From contig JAGTXK010000243.1 in assembly GCA_019096195.1 (NCBI GenBank), positions 345,343-409,342 of the forward strand: a DNA stretch of 64,000 nucleotides, given 5' to 3'. The translations under genes and the position numbers were made by a program. The notes below the pieces were generated by a model, which searched no databases, was not told the origin of the DNA, and saw only the letters and a list, made by a program, of their open reading frames with translations. The DNA is from Boletus sp. NGJ (lineage: Eukaryota > Basidiomycota > Agaricomycetes > Boletales > Boletaceae). Shown one piece after another: positions 46,490-58,567 of this stretch. Position 1 is the first letter of the stretch. Every line of letters begins with the position of its first letter.

Positions 46490-47341
46490 TCACCCTTTCG
46501 CAATGATGATCTCCGCCAATTTCTGCGCCTCGCTACGAGGAAGTGCGCAACGTGCTTCGAGCTGCTTCACTATTTCTTTCTTCTTGAGGAAAATTCTGCC
46601 CGTCAAAAGTGCCCGAAGTTTCGCAATAAAGGTAGCGAGCCAATCCCGTATGTCCTGGATGTAAGAGGGGTTGTGACTGCTTAGGGCATCATGAAACAGG
46701 TTCTGAAGAGCGCTCTGCGACTGATCCCGTTTCCCCGCGTACAACGTCACGTGAGCCGGGAGGGCGGTGATACACGCATGTGCGACAGAAGAGACCCCAT
46801 ACTTCTTGAACGTCTGTTCGTTTCTCTCCCACCAATTCTCCATGACGCCTTCATTTTCCAGGTGTGTGATGACGAGGGCGAGGGGCACCCGATTGTTACA
46901 CAAAATCTCGGAAAAGAGGCGATAGTTTCGCTGCATTGCGGCGGTATGTCTCCCGGCCTTGACACAGAAGAGGAGGAGATCGATGCCACCAGCCTTGTGC
47001 AGGGACATAACGAGCTCCTGAGCCTTTTCAATGGCGCCCATGAATGTATTGAAACCCATATCTGACTCTTCAAACCCGACCGTATCGAAAATGCGGAGCG
47101 AGGTGTTTGAGTTTGAGAGCGTAAAAGAATACTCCTGAGCCTCCAGCGTGCAGCCCTCTAGATTTGAAGACGTTACCGCGACGTCGCGGCCCGCCATCAA
47201 GTTGATCACCGAACTCTTGCCGACGCCAGTTTCTCCGAAGATGATCACATTTTTAGCTGTGTCGCCGAGCGACGCTAACCGAAAAGAATGATTAATAATA
47301 CTTCATGGTGATCCATTGCAACCTACTACTCTGCGTGCCAT
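46490..47341 (-). CDS. Single G-domain protein (gene G)
   Basis: The main exon 47274-46490 encodes about 260 aa: NVIIFGETGVGKSSVINLMA (G1), LRIFDTVGFEES (G3), DLLLFCVKAGRHTAAMQRNY, LALVITHLENEGVMENWWER and HACITALPAHV, then a basic C-terminus (KLRALLTGRIFLKKK) and a short helical tail (LPRSEAQKLAEIIIAKG) like that of gene A. A plausible 19-bp first exon is 47341-47323 (MARRVV), but its donor is weak. Closest in sequence to the G domain of gene A. No kinase is attached. Confidence 0.7.
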
Positions 47342-49067
47342 TATAGATGAAATAATTTTGAGCGGAGCCTTGTACTACTGCCTCCTTCTCCGGATCATGA
47401 TCTCAAGATTTTGTCAGGGGTTTAGGGATGAAGTAACAGGCGACATAATCGACTAACAAGTGATGTCGTTGACGGATCGACCGTCGTATATCCTGGACTC
47501 CATTCACTAGGTGTGACCTACAAAGTTACGACGATCGAAAGCGGAAAAGAAAGCAGTGGTCTGGGGAGTCTAATGGATCTTCCACAGAGTGACGGATTCG
47601 AAAGAGGAAAAGAGTCGTGGGTAGGAGTCAGTTATGAAAGTGGGAGTCGATTTATACTGCCAAATCAGTTGTTGATATTATGTCCACTCCCGCAAACTGT
47701 ACATGAGTGTAGTGTGCGGTGGAACAAACGTAGACTGTGGAGGCATCGCCCGGATCGTGATCTGGAGTTGACTTGTGCATGCAGGCCAGATGCAAGGCGT
47801 TGACAGAACCAGTTGCCTATGCAGGGCATCAGGGTAAGGCTGTCCTCTGTAAGAAGGAACAGGGTGACTACATTGCGCGCGCTACGGAACACGAGACCGC
47901 GAAGGAGATCTGAAATGAGGGTGTTAAATTCATCTACAACAACCACAATAATAGATTCCAAGGCAGATATAGAAACCAAGTTGAAATTTGAAAATTCCAT
48001 AGACTCTCGGTCACGTTGCATCTTGGCCGTCTCTATCATAAACTGCGACATGGTCACAAGTTATTATGAAAATCCTGCCAAGTTGTGTGCCAATCAGGAT
48101 TCAGCAGAAAGGTTTTAGCGCACATGTGCACGACCTTTAATTTACTTACCGCCGTCCTCCAATCACAGTGCTGGTGGAGTCGCTTAGTGATAACGTTCAA
48201 TACATACCGTCCTGCCAATTACAAAGAAAGGTGGGAAGTGCGTTGCAGCTGCAGCCTTGTTTTCCATTTCGCAATTCACCGTCGTGGTCGGTAGCTGCCA
48301 CCTCCGAGACTCCCTCGGCATTCTCCGGGTAGAAACTTGAATGTGGACATTTGCCAACTTCAAGCTTCAAGCTCAAGTTTGGTCAAAACGCCCTTGGATG
48401 AGCTTAACTACGTTGGACATCCGAACTCCATCCTAACTACACATCCTGGGAGAGTGGTCTGAAAGAGGCATTTTCCACCAGCAAACAATTCCAGCCACTG
48501 TGGGCATGATTCAATGGTTGCTGGAGATGAATTACCAGAGAGGGTACTACATGATTTCTCACAGGCCAACCTTCTTTTGACTGCGTGCTCACCACACCGA
48601 CCCACAGAATCCACACTATTATTCAAGTCTCCATCCCTCTCTTCCACGCAGTTACGCCCTCTTCCGCTGGTTCTATTAGGTAGGTTTGCGAGGAAGTTCA
48701 TCGCATAATCGCATTACTCCTCACTCAGCCCTAGAAGGTCTATTAATTTAAAGGTTCTATTAATTTACGCTCTGCGATCTGGTCCACACATGCATGTGGC
48801 AAGGATTCAGCGCGGAATCCCTGTCAGACGCTTACCATGCAAACAGCACACACCACTTCCGGAGGGTGTGTCTTTCCAGGTTTGGTTCCACTGATGGCAT
48901 GCCGCCGGCTTTAATAGATACTCGTCGTGACACGAGCGTGCCATCAGAAGAAAAAAACAAATTGAACGGAAGGGCAAATCTTGTGAGATGGGCGCGAACC
49001 AGGACATTATCCAGCGAGACAACGCTTCCAGACCTTCCTAAGAATGTTCCACTTGTAAGGCCCCAGT
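47342..49067. other. Intergenic; no supported gene
   Basis: Several short open frames (e.g. 47513-47803, 48408-48701, 48794-49069) without domains or consistent splice sites. Confidence 0.25.
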
Positions 49068-49068
49068 A

Positions 49069-50632
49069 AAGTGCAAGTGAAGGATGGGTAGGTCTCGACA
49101 GTTCTTACAGCCGAGGTATCCGTGAAAAAATAATTCAAAAGTCTAGCGAAAACGATTGCCCGACATGTACAACCGATCACTCTGCCGCTCTAGGTGTTTT
49201 AAGTGGTCCCGTACACCTGGAGTTCACAGATCCCCAAACCAATCCCACTTCAGGACAACGAAACATGGTAAAGTTGAATGGCCCTCCTTTTCCTTCAGCT
49301 ATTCAGCGTTTTCTCCGCAGAACACCGTTGATGTCTATGCTCCAAACATCGTCCTCTACGGTGAAACAGGTGTCGGAAAGTCGTCCATCATCAACCTCAT
49401 TGGCGGTCAGGAGCTCGCGCACACTTCCAATGACGCTGTCGGGTGTACGTTCCAGCACCAACGATACATCGTCGAGTCAAACGGGATATCGTGTGCCCTC
49501 TGGGACACTACTGGACTGGACGAAGGAAGCGAGGGGACGGTTCCTGCAGCCCAAGCGGAGAGTAATCTGAAGTCGTTGATCCAAGATCTGGCCAACACGG
49601 GGGGCATCCACCTAGTTGTCTATTGCATCCGTGCTACCAGGCTCACGAAGGCACTCCAGCGCAACTACGACCTATTTTATGTCACGGTCTGCCGAAAGAA
49701 AGTGCCTGTCGCGCTGGTCGTGACCGGCCTGGAGCACCAGGAAGGGCGAGATGGACACGTGGTGGGCTACAAATGAGGCAGTGCTGCGGCGGTACGGGAT
49801 GCGGTTCGATGCACATGCGTGCGTGACGACGCTCGATATCGACGATCATGTCATACAGCAACGGCGCCAGCATTCGCAGAGACTCCTACGGGAGCTCGTG
49901 ATTGGGTACTCCACGCTCCCAGCTTGGAAAGCCGATCCATCGTTTATATCGTCTGTCTTACCCATGGTCCGTACTGTCCTTCACAGGACGATAGCCGCAG
50001 GTAGAATGAAGAAGAGTACAACCATTCGGAGGGTGATCATCTGTGACATGACGTCTGCCAGTCACACTTCCACCCCCGCCCTCCTCAAGTCTTCACCGGA
50101 CATACCCTCAAGGACGCACGCGGTTCAGATAGAGGGTCGGTCATACGAGTTTGTTCACGTGGACAAGCGTGCGCTGCAGATGCGCACCTTCCAGGCGCAG
50201 CACGCCGGGCCAATGGAGGTGGGCTCAGGTGCGGGCGTACTCGTCTTCTACACCTCACCTCTGGAGAATACCGTTATCCCACCCGAGGAAGTTGCGATGC
50301 TAGAGGTGTTTTACGAGATCGCAGGCGGACAGACATGTCCCATGATCGTCGTGCTGCGGGGCTGCGATGATGAGGAACGAGCGACCCGGGAATGCCAGAG
50401 TATTCTCGCTTCGCGCCACACGAACATCCAGGCATATTTTACTACCTTTTCCAACCAAAGGTTGACCGAGATGATCGTGGGACTGTGCATTGAGCATGTC
50501 GAGGTCAAAACCCCCACAGTCTACAGAGCCTACACGGCTACCAAACACTGGCTCGTGACCGCTGTGGAAACAGTCATACCGTTTCGACGGAGACGTGACA
50601 AGGTCATCCCTGGGACTGATCCGACGACGTAA
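49069..50632 (+). pseudogene. G-domain protein paralogous to F, frameshifted (gene H)
   Basis: Same layout as F: acceptor TCTCCGCAG then the main exon from about 49322. NIVLYGETGVGKSSIINLIG, ALWDTTGLDEGSEG, LVVYCIRATRLTKALQRN, then after EHQEG an extra G near 49746 shifts the frame (F has GG where H has GGG). The remainder continues in another frame to 50632 with the second P-loop-less domain (GVLVFYTSPLENTVIPPEEV, CPMIVVLRGCDDEE, LTEMIVGLCIEHVEVK) and a basic end. The first exon also does not join in phase. Either a recent pseudogene or one base miscalled. Confidence 0.7.
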
Positions 50633-52286
50633 CTTAGTACTTGACCTTTGGATTGTTACCAAGGTCTGCATACCTACTTCCCCTCCATCTTTTCCCAACT
50701 GCTTTCGCTCTTGCAATCGTTGAGTCTGGACGCTTACCTAACCAATATCAGAATTCTAGGAGAGTAACTTATTTCTATTGTGCGTAATTTAGCTCGCATA
50801 AAGTACGCAGCCAAGTTTGTTGTTTTCAGACAAAACAGTGATCGTCACAGTCATAGTACCGGCAAGATCGTAACATGGTATCAGCCATTCGCCCCAACAC
50901 GTTTTGTGGCCTAAACGATACCAATGTTCACTAGCTCCAGCAGCATCGTACTCCGAGGACAATGTTTTGGGTCGGACGTGTTCGATGCAGTTGGCAGTTA
51001 ATTTATATTTGTCGTTGGGATTGAGTTTGCGTGAATCAAATACTTATACAATCATAATGTCCGCACGATTCACTCCCACTTCGCCCTCACTATCGACATC
51101 AACTCAACTTGCCCGGTCCGCCGAGCGCCATAGCAAAATGTTGGAATGAACGGAGTTTGTACCAGTCGTCGGCAACAGGGCGATGCGGAGGAATTGGAGG
51201 AGGGGCAGAGACTGGAGCATGCTTTTGAGGTCTGCGGTGTAGGTGAGAGAACAAGGGTCGGACTCGGGGTCAGAGTGTGGTAAGGTGCAGGTGCAGGATG
51301 GGTCACGATGTTAAAGGTGAAGTGGGGATTGGAAGGGTATGGGTGCACATGCCGATGATCTCGGGCCAGGATGGGGGTGTGGTAGGTGTGCCCTGAGAGA
51401 TGCCTGAGGCCCTAGCTTCAAGTCCATATAATAAAGTTATCACTGCAAGACCGGCCTTGAGGCATCGAGGCATCGCTCCTCGTTTAAGGAAATTCATGAA
51501 TCATGATATAGCTCACCAATGACCGACAGCCAAATTTTGCAAGCGGACATGCTGTAGAGTGCATGCTGATAAGTACTGAATGGGTTTGAAAATCGTGTCC
51601 TGAACGAACTGGCCCGGCGACTGGGTAACTTTAGCTGTATTAAAATGTGTGCTCAGCCTGGCAACGGGGATCAATTGCAGGGTGTGTTGCAGGGATGTCC
51701 CGGTCCGTGTTGAACTTAACTTAATCCATTCAGCATTGGAGATTGCAAGGTTTATAAGGTCTATCGATAAACTCCATCTTTCAAGTCGGAGTGAGTCTTG
51801 GTGAGCATACCTGTTGCCCCTAGTGCGGCACACTGCTATCTGTGGCGTCCAAAGAACTTCTTGCTAACCCTCCAGGGACAGTTGGGGCGCTACACAGGGC
51901 ACAGCCAATATAGACGAGCACGCTACTTCTGTCGAATGAGTAAGATTAATGTCGAGCGTCGGGCATGAGTCTGCTGTGGACGCGCGCTTGCGATACAGGG
52001 TAGCCAAGGGCAACGCCTAGTATGCCCCGCGAGAACCTACTTACACGAATTAAGGGCAAAACATGTCGATTTTCCGAGCCGTAGATACTTTGAATTTGTA
52101 ACAAGCGGTGACATGGCCTTCAATGATTGCATCGGAGCACGTTGAGTCGTTGACCAGGCTTCTCGTACAGCATTCAGCAACCTTCACAGTACGTTGTCAA
52201 TGCGTTGCGACACGTGCACCACGAGCACCATTTTCGGACGTTGCCATGCACACCCTTCCTAACAAGCACTACGACAGGAGGAATAC
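50633..52286. other. Intergenic; no supported gene
   Basis: Short frames on both strands (e.g. 50904-51149, 51513-51833) with no domains I recognise. Confidence 0.25.
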
Positions 52287-52475
52287 GCTATTTCTCCGGT
52301 GCTATCTGTGCGAATAGGAAGAAAGAGAAACCATTGAAGTCGCTGGTGAGGGAAAAATTTGCGAATTCCTCGAACGGTCGATTAGCCATGGATTCCGTGG
52401 GTGTGCTTTCCGAGAGATCATTTCCTGGGTGTCGAGGCGACAAACGGCTCACATTGAAGATAGAAGGGTTGTTGA
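52287..52475 (+). pseudogene. HET-gene remnant with internal deletion
   Basis: Bases 52310-52375 match exon 1 and the intron start of HET copy 2 (NRKKEKPLKSL then GTGAGG), but the ATG is lost. At about 52376 the sequence jumps to the segment of HET copy 2 that encodes SHGFHGRTFWEIISWASSRQ (here SHGFRGCAFREIISWVSRRQ). About 650 bp of the HET core are deleted. Confidence 0.75.
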
Positions 52476-53870
52476 GCGTCAACCCAACAACCCAGCCCAC
52501 GACTCGTGAGCGTTCTCGTTGATCGCCGCAATACCGTCAAAAGTTCTATCAGACGCTTGCCAGAAAATCAAATTGAAATTATCAGGATTCGGAATGTTTT
52601 CATGTGTTTTCCAAAGAACAATCCACCTCACATTGACAAAAGAGGCATCGATATCTATGCTATCACCTCCGACATGCTATGTACTTCTCGCCGGGACCGG
52701 GGTTACAAATTAAACCTTTTTTTGAATCCCATTTCTGTCCCATTGAGGTTTTCAACCCTTGAACTCGTTTGGCTGTACATCCATCTAAATCACAAGGCGA
52801 TACGCGAGGTCTATTCGACACCGGTAAATCCCGAGCCTGGTGCCCTTGGGAGACTGGCAGGCACGTATACTTCTTCAGTCGTGATCATGATCATGTTGGC
52901 AAGTTATAGAGTAACCCATCGAACTTGATGGCCACCCACCGAGTGTCAACACGAAGCTAGAAAACCAGACGGTGAGGAATTTGAACTAGAACGCTCAGGG
53001 TTAGTTTTGGTAATTAGCACCTTGTAATCATTGCGTCTGGTTCGCATCCGTGGACTACAACACTGCACAACCTTATAATATCCATTCCACTTTGTTCGAA
53101 TGTGATATAACTATGAGATGGCAGCGTAGACATTCCGCAATCGTCTCAATTGCAAATCCCAGCTCCAACAGACTGACCACGGTTGGCTGAATCACCTCAT
53201 GTTCACCCGTGAAACTGCACATTGTGGAGTTTCATAGCTTCCATACATTCCGGGGTACTGATGATCAAACAGCGATCTTCCCGTAAGGTTTATGCCCTCT
53301 CTATCCATGATGACAGTCCACTCCTTTGCACATGCTGCACTATGGCAACATCTACTCATTACATTCATGCCTACTGATCATAACATACTTTACTTGTACA
53401 CCAGACAGAGGTTTACAGTAGTTTGAATCACGGCCTATCAGATGTTATTGACGAGAAACACGATGGCTAGAAGCCTAGAATTCATGTTTTCGGTGATTTT
53501 GAGGGCATTTTGCTTATATAAGGTGCAAATCAGATACGTTAGGCTCTTCACATCACACGTTGACCAGAGTTCTTGCTCACCCATACGATTTTGATGTGAC
53601 GATGATGTCGGACATCTTCAACTTGCCGAATCAAGTCTTCTATCTTGATACGCCCATAATCTCACACTGTCAGTCAAATTACATTGCCTCATGACCAGAT
53701 GATTCAGCTAGTCGCCCACACCATAAGCGCCTTGGTCTCGTTATATGAACCGCCCGCGCTGGCCTCTTAACGTAGTTTTCGCTGTGACAATAACCTACCT
53801 CCAAAAACACTGAGAACTCGATCTTAGCCCGACTCCGTAACACTCCGCATCGTCTTCCAACCTCCATATC
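52476..53870. other. Intergenic; no supported gene
   Basis: No convincing coding region. The end is the upstream region of gene D. Confidence 0.25.
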
Positions 53871-55934
53871 ATGGAACCAGTGTATGGGCGCATCTTGGAT
53901 GTTCACTTTACACTGACTTGCCTTTCTCCAGTTCCACACCTGCACCTTTCAATCCTGGTCCCGTCGATGTGCCGGACCTCACCACGGCGCTTGTGCAGAG
54001 TTCCAAACGTCTAGCAGGAAAAGGTTCTTTTGCCGCCGTGTATAGATGTTCGTGTGCACAGAACGGGGAGGTTAGCATGTTCGACTTGGCTCAGTGTTTA
54101 CTTTACTCATTCTCTCTGTCTTTAGGTTGCCGTCAAGGCTATTTCCTTTGATCGCTCCATTGATCAAGCTCGGAGGGACGAGTTCTTACGAGTGAGGTGA
54201 CAATAATTTTCGGGCAAACGTTTTGTTGACTTCCAGTATGACTCCAGAAAGTGAGACGCGAGCTTGGATTATGGAAACGATTAGACCACCCCAACATTGT
54301 CCCCCTCCTTGGCACGGCGCTGGGTGCAGATTTCGGGTCTGATCATCCTTGCATGGTTTCGATGTGGATGCCACATGGAACACTCGTTGATTATGTCAGT
54401 AAATCTGACAATGTTCTTTCGCTTCCTGATCGCATCCGACTCGTGAGTGCAAAGAGATACTAGGACTGTTATCCAGTTTACGATGATGTCATAGATTACA
54501 GGGTCAGCTGCCGGGCTAGAGTATCGTAGGTTTGAGAACTCGCTTGTTATGGGTTTATGTGACACCATTCCACAGTGCATTCAAAATCTGTTCTTCATGG
54601 GGATTTCCACCCTGTGGGTCGCATCCCTTTATTGACCTGTCGACCGCGTGATTTATATCCTTGTAGTGGAATATTTTGATTGATAATGACCATAACCCGC
54701 GCCTCACTGACTTTGGCCTCTCTCAAACCCTTAGCCCGCAGACCAGCTTGACTTATCTCCATACTAACTCCGTTCCCCGTGGCGCACGAATGTGGGTTGC
54801 ACCGGAGTTGTTGCATCCCGACCTATTCCCGACCGAGGATGAATCCAACAAGGAATCTTCCCTTAACGTCGATATTTACTCCCTTGGCAGTATCATCCTC
54901 CTCGTACGTCGTCCTTGGTTGTTGCTCAGACTTCCATTCCTCGAGGTCTAAATTGGACTTGCAGATCCTTTGTGGAAAATCACCATGGAACTCAGCGGAG
55001 TTCGAGAACAAATTAGATGAATTCCAGAACCCACCGCGCCCACTGTGGCCTGTTATTCCGGACACTGTTTGGGACTTTATCGAGCGATGTTGGTCTCCAC
55101 GGGCTCCAGAAAAGCGGCCTTTGGCCCAGGAAGTCCTGTCGTTCGCCAGAAACGGACTACAGCAATTTTTGCAGCCAAAGTATGTTGCCATCACGATTTT
55201 CTTGCTAGTTCCTGACTGTTGATCAAAGTCCTGATGCCGCTATCAATGTCGTATTGTTTGGTGCTCATGGATGCGGGAAGAGTTCAATCATCGATCTTCT
55301 TGCCGAGGAGCTAATCGCACCAGTATCTACCAACATGGAACCTTGCACCGAGCAATCCCGATGCTACCAAATACACATTGGCGAAAGGAAATTCCATCTG
55401 TGGGACACGACGGAATTTCATCTTGCCCGAGGAGACATCAGTCACCTTTCGCCTTACGAACAAGCACATGCTGTCTTGCGAAACCTTCCTGATGGCGTTC
55501 ACCTTATTCTTCTCTGTGCACGCAAGGATGAAATCCCTTCGCTTGGTAGTCTCTTCTGGTTGATCAACGATTTCTTCTTTGGCGGCCGTGCTCCAGTAGC
55601 CTTCGTCGTAACTCACTTTGACGATTTTAACCAACGTTTGTGGGATCGCAATCAACGTTCTATTGCCAAAATGACCGGTATCCCCATTCAATCCATCCTA
55701 CATGCCTTCAGGACCACAGCTCTGACGGGTGATGATGATGATCAGAAGCTAAAGGCGTTGTTGGCGAATGCTGTATCCTCGATTCCCCTCCCTCTTGATC
55801 ACTCGTCTCATGCGGCAGCTGCTCGTGACATCGCCACCCGCTGCAAATTGAGCGATTCTGATGCTGCGGATTTAGTGGAGAGGTTCAACAGGTCATGCAA
55901 CGTGGTCGAAAATGGCCGTGAAGAATCTCGTTAA
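53871..55934 (+). CDS. TKL-like kinase fused to one G domain; second G domain deleted (gene D)
   Basis: Nine exons: 53871-53881, 53932-54070, 54126-54191, 54248-54442, 54495-54525, 54576-54613, 54667-54903, 54965-55179, 55229-55934 (1638 bp, 545 aa, phases consistent). Kinase: GKGSFAAVYRC, VAVK, LDHPNIVPLLG, VLHGDFHPWNILID (Trp where others have Gly), DFG, APEL, ERCWSPRAPEKRP. G domain: NVVLFGAHGCGKSSIIDLL, LWDTTEFHLARG (G3 glycine replaced by Glu), FVVTHFDDFNQRLWDRN. The protein ends just after FNRSCNVV, where genes C and E begin G domain 2; the next bases match the family tail (AVKNLVN) but out of frame, so G domain 2 was deleted. Confidence 0.8.
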
Positions 55935-56832
55935 CGACGGCGCAGGCAGAGGAAGCGATCAAGTTGTACAACGGTAGTGGCTGACTGGGTGGACTTCGTT
56001 TGCTAGGGGAAAACGCGAGACTCATCACAAATAGTGAATTCAACAGTACGGCTAGAATACTTGAGATTACGATACGATACGATGGATTCGAAAAAAACTC
56101 ATATGTGTTTGTGTTTGTGTCTATGCTCGTGCACCCCCCGCCAGTGGTGATATCTGTGTGACGAAGTAAGCGCTTGAATCTCGCTCGCCCCCAAGAGTGT
56201 CCTCCGATTCGCCGACTGTGACTTGCGCAGCCAGACCCACCACGCTGATGAGTACTTGAGTACTAGTGCCCACGCGGTCAACAAATCTCTAAATGGTCCA
56301 CGAGAGGCCGTCGAGTTCCATTAGGAGGACTCGGACGTCCAAGTGACACGGAGCTCCGCACTCGGTTGGATGTTCCCCACCGCTGATCAGCGATCAGCGC
56401 TGATCCATGCGGATCGCCACCGGAACTGCTTCCCCACAGGCCCGCGTTTCCCCGTTTAGTTTGATCTCCCCCGTCCCAGAACGATCAGGATGCATGATTG
56501 ATGGGGCCGGGCCGGCAAAGTGCGAGAGCGTGTTCGCCCGCCGGGCCTTTGTTTGAATGTGTGCCAGTGGTTCCTTCGTATGCCTTTCATGATCAAACGG
56601 ACGCTGTGAGACCTACTAATACCCTTACTAGTACTACTACAGTACTACCGTAAAAGTAGTAGCTTGCCAGATGCTCGACGGGGCTCCGTAGCCAAATGCA
56701 CGCTAACATAACGAAGCAAAGAACCATTCCGAGACTGAATTACTCTAAGGATAACTTGGAAAGGCATCGTCTGCTGCATACCATGTGGCAACAAGCTAAC
56801 ACGGTTTGTATCGTGAGGCAGAGGTGATGCCA
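55935..56832. other. Intergenic 3' flanks of D and HET copy 2
   Basis: Contains the family 3' motif gatacgatacgatgg near 56065, a TG-rich run (gtgtttgtgtttgtg) near 56105 and several GATCAGCG repeats near 56385. No gene. Confidence 0.35.
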
Positions 56833-58567
56833 TTATTTCGATGTAGGGAATTGTATAGAAGTTTTAACAAGCGACAAGGTGAACATATTTTGTCCAGCTG
56901 TACTAGCCGGCTGCGTATCTTTACATTCTGGGTCCGGAGTGACCATGTCACTACCGGTTGTATCAGGCATCCCCACACAAGATATCTGTAAAAGGTTGTC
57001 CGTGGTGAGCTTCATCCATGACGTTTCACCGTCTCTTCCGTTCTCTGAATAGAGCAGAAAACAGATATAATCCGCCCCAACTACCAATTTCCCTTGTTTG
57101 CGACGTCGCGTGGTGTGGTGGTTGATGATGCATGCCGAGAGTCGTCGCGCGTCCCGGATAAGTTTAACGCGGGTCGCCCCGCATTCCACGACGAGATCTC
57201 CGTACCTTCCCAAAAGAGTTTCCTTGTCCGGTCGTGGCTTCAGGTTAACGTGGAATGGGTATCCGGGCCCATCTGGACCTACGACTGAGCAGAGCTCCAT
57301 CGGAATTAGAGGCAATGACTCCAGAAACAACCCACTTGGGGTGATGGTGAATTCTTGCACTCCAGCCCTGCCCTCCGCCATACGAGTCTTGAACTTGGGG
57401 TATGATGCAGGTGACAAAGGGAGAGCAAAGTGGTCCACGGATGGTTGTCCGAACCATGCAAAAATATCCCAACTAGGATTTTTTGCCGCAATAGCTTCGA
57501 CAAGGCGGGAGAAAGCCCGCTGGCCCTCTCCATAAATGATCGTAAGGTTGACGTGGAACAACCCGACAAGACAGTACGCCTTATCTTCGATGCGAGTCGT
57601 TTGTCGACTCGACGCCCAGGAAATGATCTCCCAGAAAGTACGCCCATGGAATCCATGGCTATTGTCGGAAGTGAGCACCGCTTTGGAAATGCCAGTGACA
57701 TTCTCGAGATGGTGAACCACATCGTCGTGTTTCCTATCGTCGTCGAGCTCGAGAGGATTGAAGGGTTGCCACCTTTTGTTAAAAAGCTTGGATTGCCTAG
57801 GGGCAAAGAGCTCCTCGATCCCGAGAGGATTGAAGGGTTGCCAGTCTTTGTTAAAAAACTTAAGTCGTCTGGGGGCTAAGAGCTCCTGGAGGGTCCAGCC
57901 TCGTGTAAACCACGACTCGCGGGCCCAATCGTCATACGACGTAGACTCTGCAAGGTAGACCATACAAAGGGACGAGTTCGCATACCACTTGTACATCGCA
58001 TGAATGGCCTCGCTGTGTTCGGCTGCGTTCGTTTTATCTATACAGCAAGTATCGACCCAGGCCAGCTTGCATCCCAGCCGGCGAGACGTCATGCAGAACT
58101 CGACAAGCTTCTTGAACCGGACCGCGCGTAGCCTCCCGGAAGCAATGTCCTGGTAACTCGCTTCACCGGAGGTTTCCCAGCGGTGAGACAATACGACATA
58201 TTTCACGATCTCTTGGATGATTTGTCTGAGTATGGTCTCGCGCTTAGGCTGATACGTGGCCAAGGGATCGCTCAGGGAGCTTCTCATCCGTTCATGGATC
58301 TGCTCTTCAGTAACGTTTGCTATCTCGTCTTGGAAGATGCGCAGGACGTCCTTCCGTAACACAAATTGCAGCTTTGACGTGTCGATGAAGCGGGAGGGTA
58401 TTTCATTGTTAATATATTCTGTGAAGGCATCGGCAATGGAACGGGACGGCTGTTCACCTCCATTGTTAGTTGAAGACCATTCGAGGAATTCGCATTTGGT
58501 TTCTCACCGGCAACTTCAATGGTTTCTCTTTCTTCCTATTCCAAAAGATACCCTGGAGAAATGACAT
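56833..58567 (-). CDS. HET-domain (heterokaryon incompatibility) protein, copy 2
   Basis: Two exons, 58567-58508 and 58449-56833 (1677 bp, 558 aa), with a 58-bp phase-0 intron and CTAAC branch site. Exon 1 encodes MSFLQGIFWNRKKEKPLKLP, as in copy 1. HET motifs: YVVLSHRWETSGEA, LAWVDTCCIDKTNAAEHSEA, MYKWYANSSLCMVYLAE, WFTRGWTLQELLAPRRLKFF, KAYCLVGLFHVNLTIIYGEG, SWDIFAWFGQPSVDHFALPL. Compared with copy 1 it has an in-frame tandem duplication of about 23 residues after LLAPRR (KLFNKRWQPFNPL repeats KFFNKDWQPFNPL). Likely role: cell death on non-self recognition. It sits between kinase-G genes D and E. Confidence 0.85.
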
